From Fen-1362 sp049516395 (GTDB lineage: Bacteria; Planctomycetota; Phycisphaerae; Sedimentisphaerales; Anaerobacaceae), in NCBI GenBank assembly GCA_049516395.1, contig JBEKTD010000018.1, positions 1 to 31,474 of the forward strand: a stretch of DNA of 31,474 nt, read 5' to 3'. This document shows positions 24,380 through 31,474 of this stretch, one piece after another. The translations under genes were made by a program, and so were the position numbers. The notes beneath the pieces are model-generated. The model was not told the origin of the DNA. It was given only the letters and a program-made list of their open reading frames with translations, and made no database searches. How positions within the stretch are numbered: position 1 is the stretch's first letter; every line of letters begins with the position of its first letter.

Positions 24380-25792
24380 ATGAAAACGGGTTTGAAAAAA
24401 TTATTAGTTTGTTTTGTTGTTGTCTGCGTATCAGCAGGCATAAGCAAGGCCGATTTGGCGGGGAAGGTCGAGACGATTGTCGCGGCGCAGGCACAGGGCA
24501 AGGTGCGCATCGCGGTGAAAATAGTAAATCCCGCCACCGGAGCCGTTATTTACAGCCATAACGCTTCCGCTTCAATGACGCCGGCGTCGAATATGAAGCT
24601 TGTTACGACGGCGGCGGCGTTACATTATCTCGGCCCGGATTTTACTTACCTGACGGGCGTTGGCTTAATCGGTGATTCAGTGGCGGTAATCGGCAGCGGC
24701 GACCCGATTTTGGGTGACAAAGCCACGATGCAGAAAAATAATCTCGACCCGCGCTGGGTATTAAAAGACGCAGCCGAGATTCTGCGCAAAAATAACGTAA
24801 CGGCGATTTCCGATGTTATTATTGACGATACCGTATTCGACAATGAATACGTTCAGCCGAACTGGCCGAAAAAGGAGCTGAACCGCTGGTATGCCGCAGA
24901 GATAGCGGGCATTAACTATAACGATAATTGCATCGAGATTACTGCGGAGACGGCTGGTTCAAAAGTCGAGCTGACTATCGACCCGCCGACAAGCTATGTA
25001 AAGATAATCAATAATTGCAAGGTATCGACCACGCAAACTGACACTACTATCTGGGGGGCGAGGCCCGACGGTTCAAACGTTATTACGGTATCAGGCGTCT
25101 GCTACAAAAAATGTGAGCCGGTCCGCGTTACAATCGACAGGCCACAGGCATTTTTCGGCTATCTGCTTGCCGAAGAGATTAAACGGTCCGGCGTTGCCAT
25201 CAAGGGGCAGCTTGTCGAAAGAGAAATTTTGCCGCAGGAGCCATTCAAGCTCCTCGCTGTTTATCGCACACCTATATGGGATGTTTTTGACCGCTGTAAT
25301 AAAGACAGTTTAGAGGTCGCCGCGGAATCACTGCTGAAGACAATCGCCGCATATCGGCAGCCGAGCGGCAAGGGCGGCTCATGGGCGCAGGGCAAGCAAT
25401 TCGTATCGGATTACCTGGTTTCGCTGGGGGTATCGACCGACCAGTTCGTTCTCGACGACGGCTGCGGGCTGAGCGAGAACAATCGCCTCAGCGCAAATCT
25501 GCTTACAGCCATCCTTTTGGACATTTACAAAAAGCCCGAATGGCAGAAATTCAAGGAGACGCTCGCGGTAGGGGGGGAAGACGGCACAGTAGGTAAATTC
25601 TTCAACGAGCCGAAATACAGGGGCAAAATCTTCGCCAAGACCGGCTACATCGGCGGCGTAAAATCTTTATCCGGCGTATGCACAACCGAGGCGGGCGACA
25701 GGATATTTTCGATAATCACCAACAACACAAACGGCGAAAGCCGACAAGCCATCAACAACATCGTCAAAGCCATTATTGACGAATCGCGATAA
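24380..25792 (+). CDS. dacB: D-alanyl-D-alanine carboxypeptidase/endopeptidase, PBP4 family (S13)
   Basis: A 470-residue periplasmic peptidoglycan hydrolase. A signal peptide (LLVCFVVVCVSAGISKA) precedes the penicillin-binding fold. The SxxK nucleophile motif is Ser70-Asn-Met-Lys73 (TPASNMKLVTTAAAL) and KTG is Lys420-Thr-Gly (IFAKTGYIGG). The second motif, normally S-x-N, reads Ser310-Leu-Glu312 in NKDSLEVAAESLLK, so the conserved Asn is replaced. The later family motif is DGCGLSENNRLS (often DGSGLS). The PBP4 insert domain accounts for residues of about 90-250. Presence of peptidoglycan-modifying enzyme fits a diderm with a cell wall. It is followed 60 bp later by the dus gene. Confidence 0.92.
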   Translation: MKTGLKKLLVCFVVVCVSAGISKADLAGKVETIVAAQAQGKVRIAVKIVNPATGAVIYSHNASASMTPASNMKLVTTAAALHYLGPDFTYLTGVGLIGDSVAVIGSGDPILGDKATMQKNNLDPRWVLKDAAEILRKNNVTAISDVIIDDTVFDNEYVQPNWPKKELNRWYAAEIAGINYNDNCIEITAETAGSKVELTIDPPTSYVKIINNCKVSTTQTDTTIWGARPDGSNVITVSGVCYKKCEPVRVTIDRPQAFFGYLLAEEIKRSGVAIKGQLVEREILPQEPFKLLAVYRTPIWDVFDRCNKDSLEVAAESLLKTIAAYRQPSGKGGSWAQGKQFVSDYLVSLGVSTDQFVLDDGCGLSENNRLSANLLTAILLDIYKKPEWQKFKETLAVGGEDGTVGKFFNEPKYRGKIFAKTGYIGGVKSLSGVCTTEAGDRIFSIITNNTNGESRQAINNIVKAIIDESR

Positions 25793-25852
25793 CGCCGCCA
25801 TGGCAATCAAGACAGAACAAACGTTGGTTGACCAGCCGAAAGGCAAAGATTA

Positions 25853-26809
25853 ATGCTGAAAATCGGCAATATAATTCTTGATGTCCCCTTCTTTCAGGCG
25901 TCGCTCAGCGGATACAGCGATTACGCTATGCGGGCAATCGCGCGTGACTGTGGAGCTCCTATGACTTTTGCCGGCGTAATGCTCGCAAAAAGCGTCGTCC
26001 ATCCGCGGGTCTTTAATAGTCCGGCATTTAAACCAGGCGATGAGGAACATCCGATAGGAGCCCAGCTTTTAGGCGAGGACGCGGAAATAATGGCAAGGGC
26101 GGCCAAGGTGGTATCTAAGGCGGGTTACGATTTGATAGACCTGAATTTTGCCTGTCCTGCGCCGAAAGTTATTCGCCGAAAGCGGGGGGGCTTTCTTATC
26201 AATGAGCCGGATAAAGTAATGGAAATCTATAACTCCGTGAGAGAGGCCGTTGATTGCCCGGTAACTATGAAATTGCGGACGAGTTTCGATAATGAGTCCT
26301 ATGATAATTTCTGGGACATCAGCACCAGGGCCGCGGCGGGAAAGGTCGATGCGTTAATTGTGCATCCGCGCGCTGTTTGCCAGAGATTTACCGGCTCGGC
26401 AAACTGGGAGTTTTTATCAGAGGTCAAAAAACGATTTCCCCGCACAATAATTTTCGGCAGCGGAGATTTGTTTTCCGTTGATACAATTAAAAGTAACATG
26501 AAAAATTCCGGTGTTGATGGCGCGGTAATCGCTCGCGGCGCGATTGGCAATCCATGGATTTTCAATCAGCTTCGCGAGGGAGATGATTTCGTCGCCCCAA
26601 CTCTTGAGCAGCAGGGCCGGATAATTTCAAAACATTTCAATTTAGTTTGCAAGCTCTATGGGGACAAAAAGGCCATCACGCATTTTAGAAAATTCGCGAT
26701 TGCATATTGCAAGCTTCATCCCCTGCGCAGAAAAGTCCAAAAAGCCCTTTTTGCGGCAAACACGGCTGAAGAATTCTTAGCCGGCGTAAAACAGTGGTAT
26801 GGTCTGTAA
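25853..26809 (+). CDS. tRNA-dihydrouridine synthase family flavoprotein
   Basis: A 318-residue FMN-dependent TIM-barrel enzyme that reduces uridine to dihydrouridine in tRNA. Visible signatures: PFFQASLSGYSDYAMRAI near the start, HPIGAQLLGEDAEIMARAA, LIDLNFACPAPKVIRRKRGG with the catalytic Cys101 (usually NMGCP; here NFACP), VTMKLRTSF, LIVHPRAVCQRFTGSANW, IFGSGDLFS and VIARGAIGNPWIF for FMN phosphate binding. The NFACP variant makes it an outlying member, so which uridine it modifies is open. The last 15 codons are duplicated at 28610-28654. Confidence 0.92.
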   Translation: MLKIGNIILDVPFFQASLSGYSDYAMRAIARDCGAPMTFAGVMLAKSVVHPRVFNSPAFKPGDEEHPIGAQLLGEDAEIMARAAKVVSKAGYDLIDLNFACPAPKVIRRKRGGFLINEPDKVMEIYNSVREAVDCPVTMKLRTSFDNESYDNFWDISTRAAAGKVDALIVHPRAVCQRFTGSANWEFLSEVKKRFPRTIIFGSGDLFSVDTIKSNMKNSGVDGAVIARGAIGNPWIFNQLREGDDFVAPTLEQQGRIISKHFNLVCKLYGDKKAITHFRKFAIAYCKLHPLRRKVQKALFAANTAEEFLAGVKQWYGL

Positions 26810-26825
26810 CAACAATATTTTTTAG

Positions 26826-26854
26826 TTGTTGGCATATTCGACACGGGTTATTAT
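26826..26854 (+). promoter_or_regulatory. Candidate promoter of the first TMTC-TPR gene
   Basis: TTGTTG (26826-26831), 17 bp, TATTAT (26849-26854). The -10 box ends seven bases before the ATG at 26862, with no ribosome binding site. The overlapping pair TTGGCA/17/TATTTT is an alternative. Confidence 0.4.
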
Positions 26855-26861
26855 TTTAACT

Positions 26862-28595
26862 ATGCCTGAATCTACGAAAAAATCCTTCGTCATTTTCACG
26901 TATTTTGTTTTGACATTGGGCACCTTGCCGGTCTTCTGGCAGGTACACAATTTCGGTTTTGTCAATTATGATGATAGCGACTACGTTTATGAAAATCCGC
27001 ACGTTCTGAACGACCTGACCTGGGATGGTATCGTCTGGGCTTTTACCACCAATCACACGGGCTACTGGCATCCTTTGACGTGGCTGTCGCTTATGCTCGA
27101 TTGTCAATTGTTTGGCGCAAACCCCGGCTGGATGCATCTTGTGAACCTGCTTTTGCACCTTGCAAATACCCTGTTACTCTTTGCGGTGCTCAGGAAAATG
27201 ACCGGTGCATTATGGTCTAGCGCATTTGTCGCGGCGGCCTTTGCGATTCATCCGATGCATGTCGAATCGGTAGCGTGGATTGCCGAACGCAAGGACGTAT
27301 TGAGCACGTTGTTCCTTCTGCTTACATTGGCCGCTTATGTCAGCTATGTAAGACGCCGCGGCATAGTTCGCTATATGCTGACATTGTTGTTGTTCGCATT
27401 GGGCCTTCTTGCAAAACCAATGCTCGTTACTTTGCCGGCTTTGCTTCTGCTTTTGGACTATTGGCCGCTCGGTCGTTTCACCGCTGAGCATGCGGAGAGC
27501 GCGGAGAAAAAAAACAAAATTAACTCTGCGGTCTCTGCGGTGAGACCGGCAGCACGATTAATAGTCGAAAAAATTCCCTTCATCGCACTTTCCATTGTCT
27601 CAAGCGTAATTACGTTTCTGGCTCAACTGGGGGGCAGTTCACTAGCACCTATCAACGCACTTGCTTTGAAGGCCAGAATTGCCAATGCCTTCTTATCTTA
27701 CGCAAGATACACAGGTAAACTGTTCTGGCCGCGGAATCTTGCGGTATTTTATCCTTTTGACACCAAAAGCTTTGCGTTCTGGCAGGTGGGGATGTGTGTT
27801 TTATTATTGCTTGTTATATCCATTTTTGTAATTCGTTTCGGACGAAATCATAAGTATTTACCGGTGGGCTGGTTCTGGTTTGTCGTGACGCTTGTGCCGG
27901 TGATAGGTTTTGTTCAGGTTGGCTGGCAAGCAATGGCCGACCGCTACACCTATATTTCCTATATAGGTCTTTTCATAATGATTGCGTGGGGTCTGCCGGA
28001 GCTTCTTTCGAAATGGCCACAGCGAAAAATTGCTCTTGGCCTGTCGATGGTAATAGCGCTGATACCCCTCGGGATATGCTCGCATAAACAGATAAGCTAT
28101 TGGAATAACAGTTTTACCCTCCTTTCACATGCTCTTGATGTAACGCAAAACAATTATATTGCGTACTTTGGTCTTGGCGTTGCCTATGCCAACCTTGGCT
28201 GCTGGCAAGATGAGATAGAGGCCTATAAGCAAACCATAAGAATCCAGCCGGATTATGCCGATGCACATTTTAATCTCGGCGTTGCCTACGCCAACCTTGG
28301 CCGCTGGCAGGATGCGGCAGAGGCTTATAAGCAGGCCGTAAGAATCAAGCCGGATTATGCCGAGGCACACTATAATCTTGGCGTTGCATACACCAACCTT
28401 GGCCGCTGGCAGGATGCGGCAGAGGCCTATAAGCAGGCCATAAGAATCAGGCCGGATTATGCCGAGGCGCATTCTAATCTTGGTATTACCTATTTAGTAG
28501 CCGGCGACAAGAGTTTGGCCCTTGAAGAATACAAAATTTTAAAGACTCTGGACGCTGAGAAGGCAAACGAATTGTTTAAATTGATTCATAAGTAG
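26862..28595 (+). CDS. TMTC-like membrane glycosyltransferase with four C-terminal TPRs
   Basis: A 577-residue protein. The ATG at 26862 (MPESTKKSFVIFTYFVL) is preferred over a TTG 36 bases upstream because it gives the same short N-terminus as the paralogue at 1-1646. The first loop has VNYDDSDYVYENP, with the acidic pair expected at the active site; then PLTWLSLMLD, HPMHVESVAWIAERKD, LLAKPMLVTLPALLLLLDYW and ADRYTYISYIGLF. About ten TM helices precede three full TPRs and one degenerate TPR. The linker after DYWPLGRF carries an in-frame repeat-derived insert (AEHAESAEKKNKINSAVSAV). Likely role: transfer of a sugar from a lipid donor to exported proteins; substrate unknown. Confidence 0.88.
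   Translation: MPESTKKSFVIFTYFVLTLGTLPVFWQVHNFGFVNYDDSDYVYENPHVLNDLTWDGIVWAFTTNHTGYWHPLTWLSLMLDCQLFGANPGWMHLVNLLLHLANTLLLFAVLRKMTGALWSSAFVAAAFAIHPMHVESVAWIAERKDVLSTLFLLLTLAAYVSYVRRRGIVRYMLTLLLFALGLLAKPMLVTLPALLLLLDYWPLGRFTAEHAESAEKKNKINSAVSAVRPAARLIVEKIPFIALSIVSSVITFLAQLGGSSLAPINALALKARIANAFLSYARYTGKLFWPRNLAVFYPFDTKSFAFWQVGMCVLLLLVISIFVIRFGRNHKYLPVGWFWFVVTLVPVIGFVQVGWQAMADRYTYISYIGLFIMIAWGLPELLSKWPQRKIALGLSMVIALIPLGICSHKQISYWNNSFTLLSHALDVTQNNYIAYFGLGVAYANLGCWQDEIEAYKQTIRIQPDYADAHFNLGVAYANLGRWQDAAEAYKQAVRIKPDYAEAHYNLGVAYTNLGRWQDAAEAYKQAIRIRPDYAEAHSNLGITYLVAGDKSLALEEYKILKTLDAEKANELFKLIHK
27481..27545 (+). repeat. In-frame palindromic element inside the TMTC-TPR gene
   Basis: Arms ccgctgagcatgcggagagc-gcggag and ctctgcggtctctgcggtga are imperfect inverted copies around an A-rich centre. 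The class (ctctgcggt / accgcagag words) is normally intergenic; a relative lies at 10648-10690. It is read through in frame and is absent from both paralogues. Confidence 0.8.
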
Positions 28596-28609
28596 GTATT
28601 CCAGAACCA

Positions 28610-28654
28610 GCCGAAGAGTTCTTGGCCGTTGTGAAATAATGGTATGGCCTGTAA
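28610..28654 (+). pseudogene. Remnant of the dus 3' end at the duplication junction
   Basis: Reads AEEFLAVVK-stop-WYGL-stop and matches the last codons of the dus gene (AEEFLAGVKQWYGL, ending 26809) at the 1845-bp offset; CAG has become TAA. It has no function of its own but marks where the second copy begins. Confidence 0.9.
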
Positions 28655-28670
28655 CAACAATGTTTTTTAG

Positions 28671-28699
28671 TTGTTGGCATATCCGACGCGGGTTATTAT
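28671..28699 (+). promoter_or_regulatory. Candidate promoter of the second TMTC-TPR gene
   Basis: The duplicated counterpart of 26826-26854: TTGTTG, 17 bp, TATTAT, seven bases before the ATG at 28707. The hexamers are kept although the spacer has changed at two positions. Confidence 0.4.
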
Positions 28700-28706
28700 T
28701 TTAACT

Positions 28707-30647
28707 ATGCCTGAATCTGCGAAAAAATCTTTCGTTATTTTCACGTACTTTGTCCTGATATTGGGTACATTGCTGGTCTTCTGGCAGGTACGCAATTTAG
28801 GTTTTGTTGATTATGATGATAATGACTACGTATCCGAAAATCCAAATGTTTTGAACGGCCTGACCTGGGACGGTGTCATCTGGGCTTTTACCACCAACCG
28901 CACGGGCTACTGGCACCCTTTGACGTGGCTGTCGCTTATGCTCGATTGTCAGTTGTTTGGCGCAAACCCCGGCCGGATGCATCTTATGAATCTCATTTTG
29001 CACCTTGCAAATACCCTGCTGCTTTTTGCGGTACTCAGGAAAATGACCGGCGCATTATTGCCAAGCGCATTTGTCGCGGCGGCCTTCGCGATTCATCCGA
29101 TGCATGTCGAATCGGTCGCGTGGATTGCCGAACGCAAGGACGTATCGAGCACACTGTTTCTTCTGCTTACATTGGCCGCTTATATCAGCTATGTAAAACG
29201 CCGCGGCCTGGTTCGCTATGTGCTGACATTGTTGTTGTTCGCATTGGGTCTTCTTGCGAAACCAATGCTCGTTACTTTACCGGTACTGCTTCTGCTTTTG
29301 GACTATTGGCCGCTTGAACGAATCAGAGGACCCGACTTCGCCCAAGGGGCTACGCCGGGCGGGCAGAGGACTGAGGGTGCGTCTCAAAAGGTATCGGCGG
29401 GACGGTTAATAGCCGAAAAAATTCCTTTCATTGCTCTTTCCATTGTCTCAAGTGTAATTACGTTTCTGGCTCAGCTGGAGAGCAATACAGTGGTACATAT
29501 CAACGCTCTCCCTTTGAAGGACAGAATTGCCAATGCCTTCTTATCTTACGCAAGATACATAGGTAAACTGTTCTGGCCGCAAAATCTCGCGGTATTTTAT
29601 CCTTTTGACGTCAACAGCTTTGCGTTTTGGCAGGCGGCGATGTGTGTTTTATTATTGCTTGTTATATCCATTTTTGTAATTCGTTTTGGACGAGAACAAA
29701 AGTATTTGCCGGTAGGGTGGTTTTGGTTTGTCGTAACGCTTGTGCCCGTCATAGGCTTTGTTCAGGTTGGCATGCAGGCCTTGGCCGACCGCTACACCTA
29801 TATTTCCTATATAGGTCTTTTCATAATGATTGCCTGGGGTCTGCCGGAACTGCTTTCTAAATGGCCGCAGCGAAAAAACGCTCTCGGCCTGTCGATGGTA
29901 ATAGTACTGACAACCCTCGGAATATGCACGCAACGGCAGATAAGCTATTGGAATAACAGCTTTACCCTCTTTTCGCATGCCATCGAGGTAACGCAAAGCA
30001 ATTATATTGCGTACAATAATCTTGGCGTTACCTACGACAAACTTGGCCGCCATCAGGAGGCGATGGAATCCTATAAGCAGGCCATAAGAATCAAGCCGGA
30101 TTACGCCGACGCACACTTTAATCTTGGCAATGCCTACGGCAAACATGGTCGCTATCAGGATGCGATAGAATCCTACAAGCAGGCCATAAGAATCAAGCCG
30201 GATTTTGCCATGGCACACTTTAATCTTGGCAATGCCTACGACAAACTTGGCCACCATCAGGAGGCGATGGAATCCTATAAGCAGGCCATAAGAATCAAGC
30301 CGGATTATGCCGATGCACACTATAATCTTGGCGTTACCTGCTACAAACTTGGCCGCTACCAGGATGCGGTAGAATCCTATAGGCAAGCCACCCGAATTAA
30401 GCCGGATTACGCCGATGCGCACTATAATCTTGGCGTTACCTGCTACAAACTTGGCCGCTATCAGGATGCGGTAGAGGCCTATAAGCAGACCATAAGAATC
30501 AAGCCGGATTTTGTTTTGGTACACTATAATCTTGGCGTTACCTATTTAGTAATTGGCGACAAGGGTTTGGCCCTTGAAGAATACAAAATTTTAAAGACAC
30601 TGGACGCTGAAAAGGCAAACGAATTGTTTAAATTGATTAATAAATAG
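28707..30647 (+). CDS. TMTC-like membrane glycosyltransferase with six C-terminal TPRs
   Basis: A 646-residue tandem paralogue of the gene at 26862-28595. The same motifs are present: VDYDDNDYVSENP, PLTWLSLMLD, HPMHVESVAWIAERKD, LLAKPMLVTLPVLLLLLDYW and ADRYTYISYIGLF. It has five full TPRs (for example YADAHFNLGNAYGKHGRYQD) and a last degenerate one, two more than its neighbour. The linker after DYWPLERI differs completely (RGPDFAQGATPGGQRTEG), coded at 29317-29403 by cgcccaaggggctacgccgg-type repeat words. Good overall conservation of membrane motifs in both copies argues that both are kept functional. Confidence 0.88.
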   Translation: MPESAKKSFVIFTYFVLILGTLLVFWQVRNLGFVDYDDNDYVSENPNVLNGLTWDGVIWAFTTNRTGYWHPLTWLSLMLDCQLFGANPGRMHLMNLILHLANTLLLFAVLRKMTGALLPSAFVAAAFAIHPMHVESVAWIAERKDVSSTLFLLLTLAAYISYVKRRGLVRYVLTLLLFALGLLAKPMLVTLPVLLLLLDYWPLERIRGPDFAQGATPGGQRTEGASQKVSAGRLIAEKIPFIALSIVSSVITFLAQLESNTVVHINALPLKDRIANAFLSYARYIGKLFWPQNLAVFYPFDVNSFAFWQAAMCVLLLLVISIFVIRFGREQKYLPVGWFWFVVTLVPVIGFVQVGMQALADRYTYISYIGLFIMIAWGLPELLSKWPQRKNALGLSMVIVLTTLGICTQRQISYWNNSFTLFSHAIEVTQSNYIAYNNLGVTYDKLGRHQEAMESYKQAIRIKPDYADAHFNLGNAYGKHGRYQDAIESYKQAIRIKPDFAMAHFNLGNAYDKLGHHQEAMESYKQAIRIKPDYADAHYNLGVTCYKLGRYQDAVESYRQATRIKPDYADAHYNLGVTCYKLGRYQDAVEAYKQTIRIKPDFVLVHYNLGVTYLVIGDKGLALEEYKILKTLDAEKANELFKLINK

Positions 30648-30668
30648 GTGTTCCCGAAAAGAGTTTTT

Positions 30669-30788
30669 TAGCCACGGATTACACTGATTTACACAGATTT
30701 TTCACCACGAAGGCACGAAGAAACACGAAGATTTTAACCACGGATTGGCACGGATTCTCGCGGATTCCTTCGACAAGCTCAGGACAGG
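30669..30788. repeat. Cluster of four different dispersed words
   Basis: In order: ccacggattacactgattta-cacagat; caccacgaaggcacgaagaa-acacgaag; ccacggattggcacggattc-tcgcggatt; and tccttcgacaagctcaggac-agg. Each is a known kind of intergenic repeat in environmental genomes; here they stand side by side downstream of the duplication. Confidence 0.8.
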
Positions 30789-31149
30789 TTAGTCAGCCAG
30801 AGGGACATACTCGATAAGGCCTGTGCTCCAAACATGTTTGTGCGCAAGACCTTTATCTCGTCTGCCGGGCGACGTTGTCGCCTATCGCCAAGAGCGAAGT
30901 GCCGGCTGACAATTTTTCCTATTGCCATTTTATAAAGCTGACCGTTTTTGCCCGCTGCGATTATAGTTGCTTTTGACAACAATCGTGAGGATAATACCCG
31001 CAAAAGCAGGAGTTACAAACCTCTGACCCGAAAGAAAAACTTGAATATCGCATAATAACAATCAAAAAGGCGGTAAGTCGTTTATTTTAAGGCAGTTAGG
31101 CAAATGATCGCCAAAAAAGGTAATTCGAGTAAGATTTTGATATTTTTTG
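30789..31149. other. Gene-free stretch
   Basis: No protein or RNA gene is recognised. A 74-codon minus-strand frame at 30779-31003 has no ribosome binding site and begins in repeat sequence; it is not called. Confidence 0.4.
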
Positions 31150-31178
31150 TTGCATTGAAGGACATTCAAGTGTTTAAT
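31150..31178 (+). promoter_or_regulatory. Promoter of the PPC-domain protein gene
   Basis: TTGCAT (31150-31155), a 17-bp spacer and TTTAAT (31173-31178; five of six to consensus). The leader would be about 35 bases and include a strong ribosome binding site. Confidence 0.5.
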
Positions 31179-31219
31179 ATGGGGAGTATTTAGATTAAAA
31201 TATTCAAGGAGAGGAAAAA

Positions 31220-31474
31220 ATGAACAGGTCAACCTTAGCAAAAATCACAACGATTACTTTGTTGGTTCTGGTGGGTACATGCCCCGCATTTGCAGCGACT
31301 GTGTTACAGAACAATGTGGCAGTAACAAACGTTTCGGGAACAAACCACAGTATAGCGTATTACAGTATTTCAGTTCCTGCCGGTCAGACGAAACTGACGA
31401 TTACGACCTCCGGTGGTAGCGGCGACTGCGATATCTATGTGAAGTTTAATGGTACGCCATCTACGAGCACTTAT
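31220..31474 (+). CDS. Secreted protein with pre-peptidase C-terminal (PPC) domain, partial
   Basis: Eighty-five codons reach the window end without a stop. AAGGAGAGG precedes ATG 31220. A Sec signal peptide (TLLVLVGTCPAFA) is followed directly by a PPC-type beta-sandwich: VAVTNVSGTNHSIAYYSISV, PAGQTKLTITTSGGSGDCDI, YVKFNGTPSTSTY. PPC domains usually sit at the C-terminus of secreted peptidases or in multi-domain surface proteins; here it comes first, so further domains probably follow outside the window. A short signal-peptide protein of only this domain is the alternative. Confidence 0.85.
   Translation, partial: MNRSTLAKITTITLLVLVGTCPAFAATVLQNNVAVTNVSGTNHSIAYYSISVPAGQTKLTITTSGGSGDCDIYVKFNGTPSTSTY

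Larger units (their letters stand above)
26765..30670 (+). repeat. Tandem duplication of a dus-tail plus TMTC-TPR gene unit
   Basis: Unit 1 (about 26765-28609) and unit 2 (about 28610-30670) align with a constant 1845-bp offset from the dus 3' end through the promoter and into the gene (ATG 26862 and 28707). Both genes are followed by taggtRttccMgaa. Unit 2 is longer because of two more TPRs and a different linker. Confidence 0.9.

Noticed and set aside
29652..30524. 290-codon open frame on the minus strand
   Set aside because: It is antisense to the TPR part of the 28707-30647 gene; repeats of one codon pattern keep the reverse frame open. No ribosome binding site; the plus strand codes a clear membrane protein with TPRs.

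Overview
The window looks like chromosomal DNA from an anaerobic or fermentative bacterium, most likely of the Planctomycetota (Phycisphaerae/Sedimentisphaerales type) or a relative such as Omnitrophota. This lineage call is an inference. It rests on TMTC-like glycosyltransferases with C-terminal TPRs, a zinc-ribbon/TM/trypsin protein, a diderm porin ending in Phe, a divergent membrane pyrophosphatase and dense word-like intergenic repeats. No rRNA, tRNA or CRISPR array was recognised.

Layout. 1-1646 (-): a TMTC-like membrane glycosyltransferase with TPRs, cut by the window start. 2217-4634 (+): membrane pyrophosphatase hppA with a clear terminator. 4762-6427 (-): three AT-rich genes of unknown function. 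6632-16683 (-): a 12-gene operon for a group 4 (energy-converting, complex I-like) [NiFe] hydrogenase. In transcription order it holds two NuoL/M-like antiporter subunits, a NuoN-like subunit, NuoJ-, NuoK-, NuoA-, NuoB-, NuoC-, NuoD-, NuoH- and NuoI-like subunits, and a HycI-type maturation protease. A good sigma70-type promoter lies upstream. 17038-17433 (-): a small STAS/SpoIIAA-like protein. 17798-19363 (+): a membrane-anchored trypsin-like protease.

19364-21852 is repeat-rich. It carries a REP-associated tyrosine transposase, palindromes of the form TCCGCC-N3-GGCGGA, minisatellite-like words and an HNH-AP2 endonuclease. 21853-22440 (+): a small secreted protein with a strong terminator. 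22793-24190 (-): a coiled-coil porin flanked by two copies of about 73 bp that carry the promoter and first codons of dacB. 24380-25792 (+): dacB. 25853-26809 (+): a tRNA-dihydrouridine synthase. 26862-30647 (+): two tandemly duplicated TMTC-TPR genes. 31220-31474 (+): the start of a secreted PPC-domain protein.

How it fits together. The hydrogenase probably oxidises ferredoxin, makes H2 and pumps ions through three antiporter-type subunits, while the pyrophosphatase pumps ions using PPi; together they form an energy-conservation locus. The nuoA-B-C-D-H-I-like block is collinear with the nuo operon of complex I (minus E, F, G), yet its large subunit keeps all four NiFe cysteines. The right side is a cell-envelope region (porin, PBP4-type peptidase, putative protein glycosylation, secreted proteins) being reshaped by tandem duplication and by short palindromic elements, some inserted in frame within genes.
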